Below, piece by piece: positions 23,307-32,050 of a DNA stretch of 45,919 nucleotides. Every line of letters starts with the position of its first letter. Position 1 is the first letter of the stretch. The notes under the pieces are model-generated. The model made no database searches and was not told the origin of the DNA. It saw only the letters and a list, made by a program, of their open reading frames with translations. Source of the stretch: SYHX01 sp049317645. GTDB taxonomy: Bacteria > Bacteroidota > Bacteroidia > UBA7662. Made by a program: the position numbers and the translations under genes. Where the stretch lies: positions 1-45,919 of the forward strand of contig JBMOHV010000004.1 of the NCBI GenBank assembly GCA_049317645.1, given 5' to 3'.

Positions 23307-24428
23307 ATGTTGATAAAAAAGTCCAAAGGACGGGTCTTGGTTGCGATGAGCGGGGGGCTTGATTCCACCATGACGGCGGCCCTGCTGCACGAGGAGGGCT
23401 ACGAGGTGGTGGGATTGACCATGAAAACCTGGGACTATGCGGCCTCCGGAGGTAGTCGAAAAGAGACCGGTTGCTGCAGCTTGGATTCCATTAACGATGC
23501 CCGGGAAGTGGCGGTTGGATTGGGATTTCCCCACTTTATTTTGGATATCCGAGAGCATTTCGGGGAATCTGTCATTGATTATTTTGTGGATGAGTACATG
23601 GCCGGACGCACACCCAACCCTTGTGTTATGTGCAATACCCATATCAAATGGGATGCCCTGCTGCGCCGAGCCGATCAACTGGGTTGTGAAAAAATAGCAA
23701 CGGGCCACTACGCACGCTTGGGCCGCACGGAGGAGGGGAGACGCTTTGTGTTATGCGGTGACGATACCAACAAAGACCAGTCCTATGTTTTGTGGGGACT
23801 CTCTCAATCCTCCCTGGATCGGACCTTGTTCCCGATGGGTTCCTATACCAAAACCGAAATTCGTCAAATGGCCGAGGACCGCGGTTACCGCAGCCTGGTC
23901 ACCAAGCCGGAGAGCTACGAGATTTGTTTTGTTCCGGACAACGATTACCGTGGATTCCTCAAGCGCCGCGTGCCCGGTCTCGAGGAACAGGTCCGCGGTG
24001 GTGAATTTGTGAACATGTCCGGAGATCCCATCGGTTTGCATCAAGGCTATCCATTTTATACGGTGGGGCAACGCAAAGGCCTCGAAACCGCCTTTGGGAC
24101 CCCCAAGTACGTGGTATCGATCGATGCCCAACGAAACAGAGTCGTTCTGGGAGACTTGGAGGACCTGGATCGCAAGACGATGCGCGTTGGACAGGTGAAT
24201 TGGCAAAAAATCGATGCCTTGCCCAAAGACGGACTGGATGCGCTTGTCAAGATTCGCTACAAGGACCCCGGATCCCCTGCTTTTTTGCGTTGGGATGGGG
24301 AGAAGGTGGTGGTTGAATTCATGGCGCCCGTCAAAGCCATCGCCCCGGGTCAAGCCGCTGTCTTTTACCATGAAGATACCGTCCTTGGAGGGGGTTGGAT
24401 TGTAGATTCAGACCCTTTGCCCCGTTAA
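23307..24428 (+). CDS. mnmA: tRNA-specific 2-thiouridylase MnmA
   Basis: A 373-residue enzyme that places sulfur at C2 of the wobble uridine of Lys, Glu and Gln tRNAs, using ATP and a persulfide relay. The ATP loop is VAMSGGLDST (residues 12-21). The two active cysteines are Cys109 in NPCVMCNTHIKWD and Cys207 in YEICFVPDNDYRGFL. TGHYAR, DQSYVLWGLSQ and YTVGQRKGL are also present. The segment GGSRKETGCCSLDSINDAR (residues 48-66) is the Cys-Cys variant often seen in this phylum. No other ATG lies between the promoter element and the P-loop, so the start is secure. Six to twelve bases separate it from the protease gene. Confidence 0.96.
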   Translation: MLIKKSKGRVLVAMSGGLDSTMTAALLHEEGYEVVGLTMKTWDYAASGGSRKETGCCSLDSINDAREVAVGLGFPHFILDIREHFGESVIDYFVDEYMAGRTPNPCVMCNTHIKWDALLRRADQLGCEKIATGHYARLGRTEEGRRFVLCGDDTNKDQSYVLWGLSQSSLDRTLFPMGSYTKTEIRQMAEDRGYRSLVTKPESYEICFVPDNDYRGFLKRRVPGLEEQVRGGEFVNMSGDPIGLHQGYPFYTVGQRKGLETAFGTPKYVVSIDAQRNRVVLGDLEDLDRKTMRVGQVNWQKIDALPKDGLDALVKIRYKDPGSPAFLRWDGEKVVVEFMAPVKAIAPGQAAVFYHEDTVLGGGWIVDSDPLPR

Positions 24429-24440
24429 ACCACTGTGCCC

Positions 24441-26120
24441 ATGAAAACAATTCCAAGGACCGTCCTGCTATTTATAGTTTCGAGTTTCTCGGCCTGGGCC
24501 CAAACCAGGGATACGTATTGGGTGGCCTTCACCCACAAACCTGCGGGGGTCTACAGCCTGCAACAACCCCAGGCCTTTTTGGGTCCTCGGTCCATCGCTC
24601 GGCGTGTTCGCCAAGGAATTTCCATCGATAGTTCGGATTTACCGGTTCACGTTCCTTTTTTGGACAGCCTACGCGCCGCCGGTGCCCAAGTGAAGCACAG
24701 CAGCAAATGGCTGAACGGCGCGACCATCCGGATTCCTAACAACGATTCCTTGATTCTTCAAAGGATCTCCAACCTGCCCTTTGTTCGTCAAACCCTGCCC
24801 AACGGACGCAAAGCCGGTTCGGGTGTTGCAACACCATCCACCAAGCTGGCCGTTGACCCGTTGCCCTTGCCGCTATCATCGATATCGCGGACAGCGACGG
24901 CTTACGGAGCTTCATCGGCCCAAATCCGTTTGCACAAGGGGGATTTGCTACACGATATGGGCTACCGCGGTCAGGGTCTTCGAATTGCTGTTTTTGACGC
25001 TGGATTTGTTGCCATGCCCCAAATTCGGGCCTTTGATTCCCTCTATGCCCGCAATGGGGTGCTCGATGCCTATGATTTTGTGGACATGGATTCCATGGTC
25101 TACGAATTGGACGGACACGGGACCTATGTTATGGGGTGCATGGCGGCCAACCTGCCCGGTGAATTGATGGGAACGGCCCCCAAAGCCGAGTATATGTTGT
25201 ACCGAACGGAGAACAATGTAGGGGGCAGCGAGAACCCGGTCGAGGAAGACAACTGGGTAGCCGCGGCCGAAAGGGCCGATAGCCTGGGGGCCGATGTTTT
25301 TAACAGCTCACTCATTTACACCACCTTTGATGTTCCAGGCTGGAATCACAGCTGGGCGGATATGGACGGTAACACAACACGCATGACAAGGGCCTCGGAT
25401 TTGGCGGCCTCCAAAGGCATATTGGTCGTCAATTCAGCAGGCAATTACGGGGGTGGTCCTTGGTACAAAATAGGGGCAGCGGCCGACGGGGATTCCGTCC
25501 TGGCCGTGGGTGCGACCGATACGCTGGGGGTTCGAATTGGATTTAGCAGCATGGGTCCAACGGCGGATGGGCGTATCAAACCCAACGTGATGGCTGTAGG
25601 GGCCGGGGCCGCTACCTGTGCCATTCCAGGACCTGGCGTGGCCTTGGTATCGGGAACCTCCTTTGCGGGACCCATCATGGCTGGTTTGGCCGCCTGTCTT
25701 TGGCAGGCCCTGCCCAATCGCCATGCCTACCATATTTTGGACCTGCTGGAGCGCTGCGGCGATAGGTCCACCAACCCCGATACGCTCAACGGTTACGGGG
25801 TTCCCAATCTGCAAAGAGCCCTTCAGCTAGCCGGTTGGAGCCCATCGGCAGGCCCCAACAACCCCTTATGGACCTTGGCTCCTCAACCCTGCACCCAGGA
25901 CCAAATCCTGCTGCTGCGTGGGTCCAACCTTCCTTTCGGAACCTATCGTGTCACGTGGATGAATACCCAAGGTCAGCGTATTCAGGAGAGCGAGTTTCAA
26001 TGGACCTCGGAGTCCGGCCAAAATTTTGTTGAAATTTCCAAACCGAAGCCAGGATTCTATGTTATTTCTATAACCGGTCCTCTGTACCGGGATCGACGCA
26101 CCTGCCTTCTCCTTCCATAA
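24441..26120 (+). CDS. Secreted S8 subtilase with probable type IX sorting domain
   Basis: A 559-residue serine protease. A signal peptide (residues 1-21, ending SFSAWAQ) is followed by a propeptide-like region, then the subtilase domain with Asp186 (IAVFDAGF), His226 (DGHGTYVMG), oxyanion Asn335 (NSAGNYGG) and Ser407 (GTSFAGPIMAG). The last ~85 residues begin with a PQPCTQDQILLL strand and end GFYVISITG, the beta-sandwich pattern of type A C-terminal sorting domains recognised by the type IX system, so the protein is expected on the cell surface or outside. The ATG at 24441 is preferred over a GTG six bases upstream. It is followed within 8 bases by the TonB-dependent receptor gene. Confidence 0.93.
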   Translation: MKTIPRTVLLFIVSSFSAWAQTRDTYWVAFTHKPAGVYSLQQPQAFLGPRSIARRVRQGISIDSSDLPVHVPFLDSLRAAGAQVKHSSKWLNGATIRIPNNDSLILQRISNLPFVRQTLPNGRKAGSGVATPSTKLAVDPLPLPLSSISRTATAYGASSAQIRLHKGDLLHDMGYRGQGLRIAVFDAGFVAMPQIRAFDSLYARNGVLDAYDFVDMDSMVYELDGHGTYVMGCMAANLPGELMGTAPKAEYMLYRTENNVGGSENPVEEDNWVAAAERADSLGADVFNSSLIYTTFDVPGWNHSWADMDGNTTRMTRASDLAASKGILVVNSAGNYGGGPWYKIGAAADGDSVLAVGATDTLGVRIGFSSMGPTADGRIKPNVMAVGAGAATCAIPGPGVALVSGTSFAGPIMAGLAACLWQALPNRHAYHILDLLERCGDRSTNPDTLNGYGVPNLQRALQLAGWSPSAGPNNPLWTLAPQPCTQDQILLLRGSNLPFGTYRVTWMNTQGQRIQESEFQWTSESGQNFVEISKPKPGFYVISITGPLYRDRRTCLLLP

Positions 26121-26128
26121 CTCTTTTT

Positions 26129-28621
26129 TTGTTGCCCTCCTTTTTTCCGACCTTGATTCGTTTGGTTCTTGTTCTTTTGGGTGCCATGATTTTGGGCTCA
26201 TGGGTTCCGGTTTTTGGCCTGGGACTTTCCCCGAATATCATCGCACACGCTCCTTCGAATCTGGAGTCCGAAGACCTTGACAAGGACCGCATTCCTCGTT
26301 ATACCCTGTCCGGGTACCTACGGGGTCAGAGCGGGGAGAATCTGGTGGGGGCCACCATCCAAGTGCTGGCGCAGGGTGCTGGAACGGTTTCCAATCCGTA
26401 CGGTTTTTATTCGCTGATGTTGGATTCAGGGGAGCATACCCTGCTCGTTCAATACCTGGGTTACCAAAAGTTCACCCAAACCATTCGCCTCCAACGAAAT
26501 ACCCAACTCAACCTGGTCCTTGAAGAATCCGTTGTGGAGGGCACCGAAATTGTTGTGGAGGGTAAGCGTGCCGACGACAACGTGACCCAGGGTCGAATGA
26601 GCGTCAACGAAGTGGATATCCGTCAGGTCAAAAGCCTGCCAGCCCTGATGGGCGAAGCCGATATTCTCAAAACCATCCAATTGTTACCGGGGGTCAAAAA
26701 CGGGGGAGAGGGTACCACCGGTTTTTATGTGAGGGGTGGAGGACCGGACCAGAATTTGATTTTGTTGGACGAGGCGGTGGTTTACAACGCCTCCCACCTC
26801 TTTGGTTTTTTTTCGGTTTTTAACGCCGACGCTTTGGCCAACAGTCAGTTGATCAAGGGGGGCATGCCGGCTGAGTACGGGGGTCGTATATCATCCGTTC
26901 TGGACCTGACCATGCGCGAAGGGAACAACCAAAAACATGTTACCCAGGGGGGCCTTGGTTTGATCGCCTCCCGATTTACCACCGAAGGACCTCTGAAGAG
27001 AGGCAAAGCCTCCTACATCCTTTCGGGCCGTCGGACGTATCTGGATGTTTTGGTGGACCCCTTGATCCCCAAAGATGCACCCGCCAAAGGTTCGGGTTAT
27101 TTTTTTTACGACCTCAATGCCAAGATTAACTGGCAACCGGGCCCCAAAGACCGCCTCTATGCCTCGGCCTATTTTGGCAAAGATGTTTTTGACTTTAACA
27201 ACCGCGAAAACGGTTTCCGCTTTAGCATACCCTGGGGAAATTCGACGGCCACCCTGCGTTGGAACCGCATTCTGAGCCCCCGGCTTTTTGCCAATCACTC
27301 GTTGGTTTACAGCGATTTTGAATTTGGCACCCGCTTTACCCAAAACGATTTTACGATCAACCTCAATTCGGGGGTCCGCAACCTCACCTTCAAGCAGGAT
27401 CTGGATTACCATTTGGCGACCGGTCATCGCCTCAAATTTGGCAGTCAACTCATTCGGCATTGGTTTTTGCCCAGCGTGGTGGAGGGTAGGGCCGGTGATT
27501 TTGATATCGCGACCAACAATATCCGTCGGCTGAATGCTGTCGAGTGGTCGGCGTATCTAAGGGATGAGTGGGACATCAACGACCGTTGGCAGGTCAATGC
27601 CGGCTTACGCTTCGCGATTTTTCAACAATACGGTCCTTATAGTTATGAACGATACACCGACGCCACCTTGGTGACTCGTTTGGACAGCGTGGGCTTTGGC
27701 CCCGGCGAGAAGGTTGTACGCTACCCGGCCTGGGAGCCCCGACTTAACCTACGTTATCTGGTGGATAAGCAATCTTCCATCAAAATTGCAATCACCCGCA
27801 ATCTTCAGTTCATCCATCTGGCGTCTTCGTCGGGGACCTCCTTGCCGGCGGATTTATGGATTCCTAGCACCCTCAAGGTCCGACCCCAAATTGGCATTCA
27901 ATACGCGGCCGGTTATTTCCGAAACTTCCGTGATAACACCTACGAAACCTCGGTGGAGGTTTATTTCAAAGACCTTCAAAACCAAATCGATTTCCGCGAA
28001 GGAGCTGTCAACGGTTTCAATCCCTTGATCGAAAACGACTTGGTCTTTGGGAGGGGAGAGGCCTACGGAATGGAATTTTTTGTCAAGAAAAACAGGGGGA
28101 AATTGAGCGGCTGGGTGGGGTATACCTTGTCATGGACCAACCGCTTTTTTGATGATATCATGAAGGGAAAACCCTACCCTTACAAATTTGACCGGAGGCA
28201 CGATTTGTCGGTGGTGGGGACCTGGGTCCAGAGCCCGCGATGGAAGTTTTCGGGAACCTTTGTTTATTCAACCGGTAACGCTTATACCTTACCTGAATCG
28301 CGGTATTTCTTTGAAGGTCAAATCATTGACCAGATAGGAGAACGCAACAGTTTTCGATTACCGCACTACCACCGTTTGGACTTTTCGGCCGTGTATACAC
28401 CGAATCATGAAAGGGCCGGCGATCCGGCGATGGGGGGTGGGCGCCGACGATACAAAGGGGAATGGGTCTTTGCGGTTTACAATGTGTACAGTCGGTTAAA
28501 TCCTTTTTTCATTTACCTGGACAACGAAGGTTCCTTGCAACAGGGCACTCTTCAGATTCAGGCCAAAAAAGTTTCGTTGTTCCCCATCATCCCTTCTGTC
28601 ACATGGAATTTCAAATTCTAA
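26129..28621 (+). CDS. TonB-dependent outer-membrane receptor with carboxypeptidase-like domain
   Basis: An 830-residue outer-membrane transporter. The leader has Arg11 and a hydrophobic stretch 12-30. A carboxypeptidase regulatory-like domain spans about 58-133 (TLSGYLRGQSGENLVGATI to TQLNLVL), the plug about 160-262 (LPALMGEADILKTIQLLPGVK, GFYVRGGGPDQNLILLDEAVVYN, GGRISSVLDL), and the rest is a 22-strand-type barrel ending in Phe (TWNFKF). It lacks the SusC-type length, so it belongs to the shorter receptors usually paired with DUF4249 lipoproteins, as here. The start is TTG (26129 or 26132); the only nearby ATG (26186) would cut the leader's charged end. Its stop overlaps the next ATG by one base. 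Confidence 0.93.
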   Translation: MLPSFFPTLIRLVLVLLGAMILGSWVPVFGLGLSPNIIAHAPSNLESEDLDKDRIPRYTLSGYLRGQSGENLVGATIQVLAQGAGTVSNPYGFYSLMLDSGEHTLLVQYLGYQKFTQTIRLQRNTQLNLVLEESVVEGTEIVVEGKRADDNVTQGRMSVNEVDIRQVKSLPALMGEADILKTIQLLPGVKNGGEGTTGFYVRGGGPDQNLILLDEAVVYNASHLFGFFSVFNADALANSQLIKGGMPAEYGGRISSVLDLTMREGNNQKHVTQGGLGLIASRFTTEGPLKRGKASYILSGRRTYLDVLVDPLIPKDAPAKGSGYFFYDLNAKINWQPGPKDRLYASAYFGKDVFDFNNRENGFRFSIPWGNSTATLRWNRILSPRLFANHSLVYSDFEFGTRFTQNDFTINLNSGVRNLTFKQDLDYHLATGHRLKFGSQLIRHWFLPSVVEGRAGDFDIATNNIRRLNAVEWSAYLRDEWDINDRWQVNAGLRFAIFQQYGPYSYERYTDATLVTRLDSVGFGPGEKVVRYPAWEPRLNLRYLVDKQSSIKIAITRNLQFIHLASSSGTSLPADLWIPSTLKVRPQIGIQYAAGYFRNFRDNTYETSVEVYFKDLQNQIDFREGAVNGFNPLIENDLVFGRGEAYGMEFFVKKNRGKLSGWVGYTLSWTNRFFDDIMKGKPYPYKFDRRHDLSVVGTWVQSPRWKFSGTFVYSTGNAYTLPESRYFFEGQIIDQIGERNSFRLPHYHRLDFSAVYTPNHERAGDPAMGGGRRRYKGEWVFAVYNVYSRLNPFFIYLDNEGSLQQGTLQIQAKKVSLFPIIPSVTWNFKF

Positions 28622-29592
28622 TGAATCGTCTTCTAGGCATCGTGGGGCACAAATTCCTCCTTATCATTTTTGCGTTGGCGGGCATAAGCTGCGAGCGGAA
28701 TATCGACCTCAATTTGCCGCCCCCCCAACCGCATTTGGTGGTGTACGGGGTGGTGGAACCGGACTCGCTCATCAAGGTCAGTATCAGTCGAAATTCAGCC
28801 TACTTTGACCCGGTGGACCTCAACGCCGTTCTCAACTTGTTGGATTATTCGGCGACCATTACGGTGCAATCCACCGACTCCTTGGGACATACCGAGTTGG
28901 ACACGCTCAAGCCGCTGCTCTTTCCGGCCTTGCCGATACTGCAGTATTGGACGGTTTTTAATTACCAAGGCACCCAAATCAGGGGGCGTCACAACCAGAC
29001 CTATCGGATTCATATCCTGCATCCGGATCATGAAATCGTTGGTGAGACCAAGGTACCGGCCCCTTCACGGATCGACAGCCTTTGGGTAAGGTCGAGGGCC
29101 TTTTTGCAAAAACAAGCCAATCCCTCCAGTCAGCCCACCGCCAGGGACAGCCAATTGGTTCAGCTTTTTTATCGATACCGGGACCCGCAAGCACCCGGTG
29201 ACCATGTTCGGGTTTTCAGTCGGATCCAAAACGAAGACCAATGGTCCACGGCCTTCAATTCGGTTTACGATGACCAATTCTTCAATGGCCAATCCTTGGA
29301 TTTTGTGTTACCAAGAGGCAAGGAAGCCTATTTTTTCAACGATTCGACCACCTTTGATGAGTTTGGCTTGTTCAGGGCAGGGGATAGCATTCAAATCAAA
29401 TGGGCATCGATTGACCGAACCAATTTTCTTTTTTGGAGCGGATTGGCCCAATCGACCGGTGGGAGCGGGGGACCTTTTGGGGCCCAACCCGTGGTTACCA
29501 CCAACCTGCGCGCCCTGCGTGGACGGGTCTTGGGGTTATGGGCCGGCTACGGGTCGGTTCATTACGGAATCAAGGTGCCGGAACGGCCTTGA
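28621..29592 (+). CDS. DUF4249-domain surface lipoprotein
   Basis: A 323-residue lipoprotein with lipobox Gly-Ile-Ser-Cys24 after a basic/hydrophobic leader. The DUF4249 pattern is visible: CERNIDLNLPPPQPHLVVYGVVEPDSLIKVSISRN near the mature N-terminus, an Ig-like part with TYRIHILHPDHEIVGETKVPAP, and a C-terminal domain ending in GRVLGLWAGYG. Members are regularly encoded right after TonB-dependent receptors and are thought to act at the surface as substrate-handling partners; the ligand is unknown. The ATG shares one base with the receptor stop (TAATG). A run of seven C (28720-28726) follows the lipobox codons. Confidence 0.9.
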   Translation: MNRLLGIVGHKFLLIIFALAGISCERNIDLNLPPPQPHLVVYGVVEPDSLIKVSISRNSAYFDPVDLNAVLNLLDYSATITVQSTDSLGHTELDTLKPLLFPALPILQYWTVFNYQGTQIRGRHNQTYRIHILHPDHEIVGETKVPAPSRIDSLWVRSRAFLQKQANPSSQPTARDSQLVQLFYRYRDPQAPGDHVRVFSRIQNEDQWSTAFNSVYDDQFFNGQSLDFVLPRGKEAYFFNDSTTFDEFGLFRAGDSIQIKWASIDRTNFLFWSGLAQSTGGSGGPFGAQPVVTTNLRALRGRVLGLWAGYGSVHYGIKVPERP

Positions 29593-29606
29593 TGCGGTCG
29601 GCTCTT

Positions 29607-29639
29607 TTTGGTCCTAATCGCGTTTCCCGTGTAGTTTTG
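29607..29639 (+). promoter_or_regulatory. Promoter of trxB
   Basis: TTTG (29607-29610), a 21-base spacer, then TAGTTTTG (29632-29639), a full match to the Bacteroidota -33/-7 pattern. The -7 element ends six bases before the trxB ATG, so the message may have almost no leader. Confidence 0.6.
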
Positions 29640-29645
29640 TGCCCT

Positions 29646-30575
29646 ATGGAACATCATGCCTGCCTCATCATTGGTTCCGGTCCCGCCGGATACACCGCCG
29701 CCATCTACGCCGCACGCGCTGGCTTAAAGCCGGTTTTGTACCAGGGTCTGCAGCCCGGAGGTCAATTGACCATCACAACGGATGTTGAGAACTATCCCGG
29801 CTATCCCAACGGCATCATGGGGCCTCAAATGATGGAGGATTTTCGGCAACAAGCCCAACGCATGGGTACCGATATTCGTTACGGAATTGTAACCGAAGCC
29901 CGACTCGATACCCATCCCAAAACCATCATTGTGGATGATCAGCATACCCTCAGCGCAGATGCGGTCATTATTTCCACCGGGGCCTCGGCCAAATGGTTGG
30001 GTTTGCCTTCGGAACAAAGACTGAACGGCCACGGGGTTTCGGCCTGCGCCGTATGCGATGGTTTCTTCTTTCGAGGTCAGGATGTTGCGGTCGTCGGAGG
30101 AGGGGATACCGCAGCGGAGGAAGCGACCTATTTGGCCAAACTCTGCAAGACGGTGCATCTCATCGTCCGTCGGGACGAATTAAGGGCTTCCAAAGCCATG
30201 CAGGAAAGGGTTTTTCGAACCCCCAATCTCGTGGTGCATTGGAACAGCAGCACCGACGAAATCCTTGGCAAGGATCAAGTAGAAGGCGTCCGATTGCGAA
30301 ACAATCTGGACGGCACGCTCAGCGAAATCCCCGTCCAGGGTTTTTTTGTGGCCATTGGCCACAGCCCCAATACAGCTTTGTTCAAGGGGCAATTGGACTT
30401 GGACGAAACGGGTTACATCCGAACGGTTCCCGGAACAACCCGAACCAATTTGGAAGGGGTTTTTGCGGCCGGTGATGCCCAAGACAAGATGTACCGCCAA
30501 GCGGTCACCGCCGCTGGTTCCGGTTGCATGGCGGCCTTGGACGCCGAACGATGGTTAGCGGCCCGGGAAGTTTAG
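29646..30575 (+). CDS. trxB: Thioredoxin reductase
   Basis: A 309-residue flavoenzyme that reduces thioredoxin with NADPH. FAD loop GSGPAGYTAA at residues 10-19, redox-active Cys134-Ala-Val-Cys137-Asp, NADPH loop GGGDTAAEEA at 151-160 and the C-terminal FAD contact GVFAAGDAQDKMYRQAVTAAGSGCMAA are all present. Length is normal. The ATG at 29646 is six bases downstream of a strong -7 element; a longer frame upstream overlaps the DUF4249 gene and was discarded. Convergent with the FAD oxidoreductase, sharing four bases at the stop codons. Confidence 0.96.
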   Translation: MEHHACLIIGSGPAGYTAAIYAARAGLKPVLYQGLQPGGQLTITTDVENYPGYPNGIMGPQMMEDFRQQAQRMGTDIRYGIVTEARLDTHPKTIIVDDQHTLSADAVIISTGASAKWLGLPSEQRLNGHGVSACAVCDGFFFRGQDVAVVGGGDTAAEEATYLAKLCKTVHLIVRRDELRASKAMQERVFRTPNLVVHWNSSTDEILGKDQVEGVRLRNNLDGTLSEIPVQGFFVAIGHSPNTALFKGQLDLDETGYIRTVPGTTRTNLEGVFAAGDAQDKMYRQAVTAAGSGCMAALDAERWLAAREV

Positions 30576-31849
30576 GGAAGCAACCCTGCTTTTTGAGGGT
30601 CAACGTTTCCGGGGGCCAAAGCCCAACGGGCCACCCGTCGGCCCATTTCTGGACCCAAGGCCATCCCCATGCCATTCATACCGGCAACCAACCAACGATG
30701 CGTCCCCAATGCTTGGAGGTGGGGAACCCCTGAGGGAGTAAAGCCCATCGTACCGCTCCAGGCCTGTTCCCAAACCAAGTCCTCGGACTTCAAACCCAAA
30801 ACTTGGAGGGCGTAATCGGTGAGATGCTGGGTAATGGCTGGATTCTCGACCCAACGATCGGTCTGCTCGCCTTGAAAATCTAGGTTGCGGGCTCCTCCCA
30901 ATAGAAGGCGATCGTTCCCTAAGTTGCGGTAATAGAGGTAACCCGCATCCCCGTGAAAATTGCCTTTGAGCCGTTCCGGCATCCCGCCTGCGATGGGAGC
31001 CGATACCAAAACTTGGCCTCGCTGAGGAATCACCTGCGGTGCGGGAAGGAGGGCATTGGTTAAAGCATTGGTACAAATGATAATATTTTTTGATTTAATT
31101 ATCAATTGATTATCCAAAAATATATCTTGCAAATCTTCGCCTGCTGGACCCAAGGATTCCACGGGAAAACCATTGAGCAATTGTATTCCCAAATTGGTCG
31201 CGTACCGCTTCAAAGAATCAACCAAAAGCATGGGGTGGACCTGGCCTTCAAAGGAGATGGGCAGGGCCAGGGTCGAATCCATTCCCCAACCCTGTTGGGT
31301 TTTTAATCGAATGGGTTCTCTGTAATACGGGAAAGGCAAAGGGACTTCGGTGGCCTTGTCGCGTTTGCGCTCCGATCGAAACGGCAAGGGTTGCGAGTCA
31401 ACCCTTTGCATCAAGGCGTTCATTTCCTGGAGACTTTGGGCCACACGGTCCAAATCCGTATCACTGCGACGAAAGGCCCCTGGAGGCGGAACGATCTCAA
31501 ACGCCTTCACCCGCCTGTACATCATGGATTTGGACCCCAGGAGACGAAGCAAACGCTGAATCCCGGCCCACTTGGCCGCGGTCCAGTGCAACCAGGCCGC
31601 TTCGCCAAGGGCCTCCAACGTTAACATCTGCTCGGAAGGGCTGCCCAAACACAGAAAACCAGCCGACCTGGAGCTGGCCACCGCGCCGGTATTTTTGGCT
31701 TCCAGGACCAAGACCCGTAGTTTGGGTTTTTGTCTTTTGAGTTCGATCGCGGCGTTCAATCCAGTGACACCCGCGCCAACAATCACATAATCCCAGGGGC
31801 CGGTCATTCGTTCTTTTTCCCAATAAGAGAAGGCTGAATAGGGAATCAT
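30572..31849 (-). CDS. FAD-dependent oxidoreductase (DAO family)
   Basis: A 425-residue flavoprotein of the D-amino-acid oxidase/glycine oxidase superfamily. The N-terminal SYWEKE tag precedes the Rossmann loop VIVGAGVTGLNAA (residues 22-34), then VLEAKNTGAVASSRSAGFLCLGSPSEQ, and the C-terminal GTMGFTPSGVPHLQALG and AGMNGMGMALGPEMGRRVA that bind the flavin. Related flavobacterial proteins share the SYWE start, but the substrate is not known. Earlier in-frame starts at 31855 and 31876 are possible. Residues around 245-265 (IKSKNIIICTN) are encoded by an unusually AT-rich patch. Divergent from the membrane-protein gene across a repeat-rich 201-base gap. Confidence 0.88.
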   Translation of the reverse strand: MIPYSAFSYWEKERMTGPWDYVIVGAGVTGLNAAIELKRQKPKLRVLVLEAKNTGAVASSRSAGFLCLGSPSEQMLTLEALGEAAWLHWTAAKWAGIQRLLRLLGSKSMMYRRVKAFEIVPPPGAFRRSDTDLDRVAQSLQEMNALMQRVDSQPLPFRSERKRDKATEVPLPFPYYREPIRLKTQQGWGMDSTLALPISFEGQVHPMLLVDSLKRYATNLGIQLLNGFPVESLGPAGEDLQDIFLDNQLIIKSKNIIICTNALTNALLPAPQVIPQRGQVLVSAPIAGGMPERLKGNFHGDAGYLYYRNLGNDRLLLGGARNLDFQGEQTDRWVENPAITQHLTDYALQVLGLKSEDLVWEQAWSGTMGFTPSGVPHLQALGTHRWLVAGMNGMGMALGPEMGRRVARWALAPGNVDPQKAGLLP

Positions 31850-31889
31850 GGTCATACGGGGATGTTTGGAAGACAATGGATGGATCTAC

Positions 31890-31918
31890 GCAAAGGTTAA
31901 TGCAAAGGAGGACTTTGC
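31890..31918. repeat. Clustered GCAAAG half-sites (two direct, one inverted)
   Basis: GCAAAGG at 31890-31896 and again at 31902-31908 (12-base period), with the inverted CTTTGC at 31913-31918, so the second and third copies form a 6-base inverted repeat with a 5-base centre. It lies upstream of the FAD oxidoreductase start and could be an operator; function is inferred. Confidence 0.45.
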
Positions 31919-31949
31919 AGATAGGATCCCGGTGCCGCTTCTACTATTA

Positions 31950-31969
31950 TACATAATATTAATTATGTA
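31950..31969. repeat. AT-rich perfect inverted repeat
   Basis: An 8-base stem TACATAAT / ATTATGTA with a 4-base centre ATTA, in the AT-rich middle of the gap between the divergent FAD oxidoreductase and membrane-protein genes. It resembles a dimeric regulator site more than a terminator: the arms contain only one G-C pair and no gene ends here. Confidence 0.5.
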
Positions 31970-32028
31970 ACTAAAACGACCGAATGATTAATCCAAAGCA
32001 TGTGAACAGGAAAAACAGGACCTCATAC

Positions 32029-32036
32029 TAAATTTG
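32029..32036 (+). promoter_or_regulatory. -7 promoter element for the 347-residue membrane protein
   Basis: TAAATTTG matches TAnnTTTG and ends 14 bases before the ATG at 32051. No -33 TTTG is evident. Confidence 0.45.
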
Positions 32037-32050
32037 ATGAAATTTGAAAA

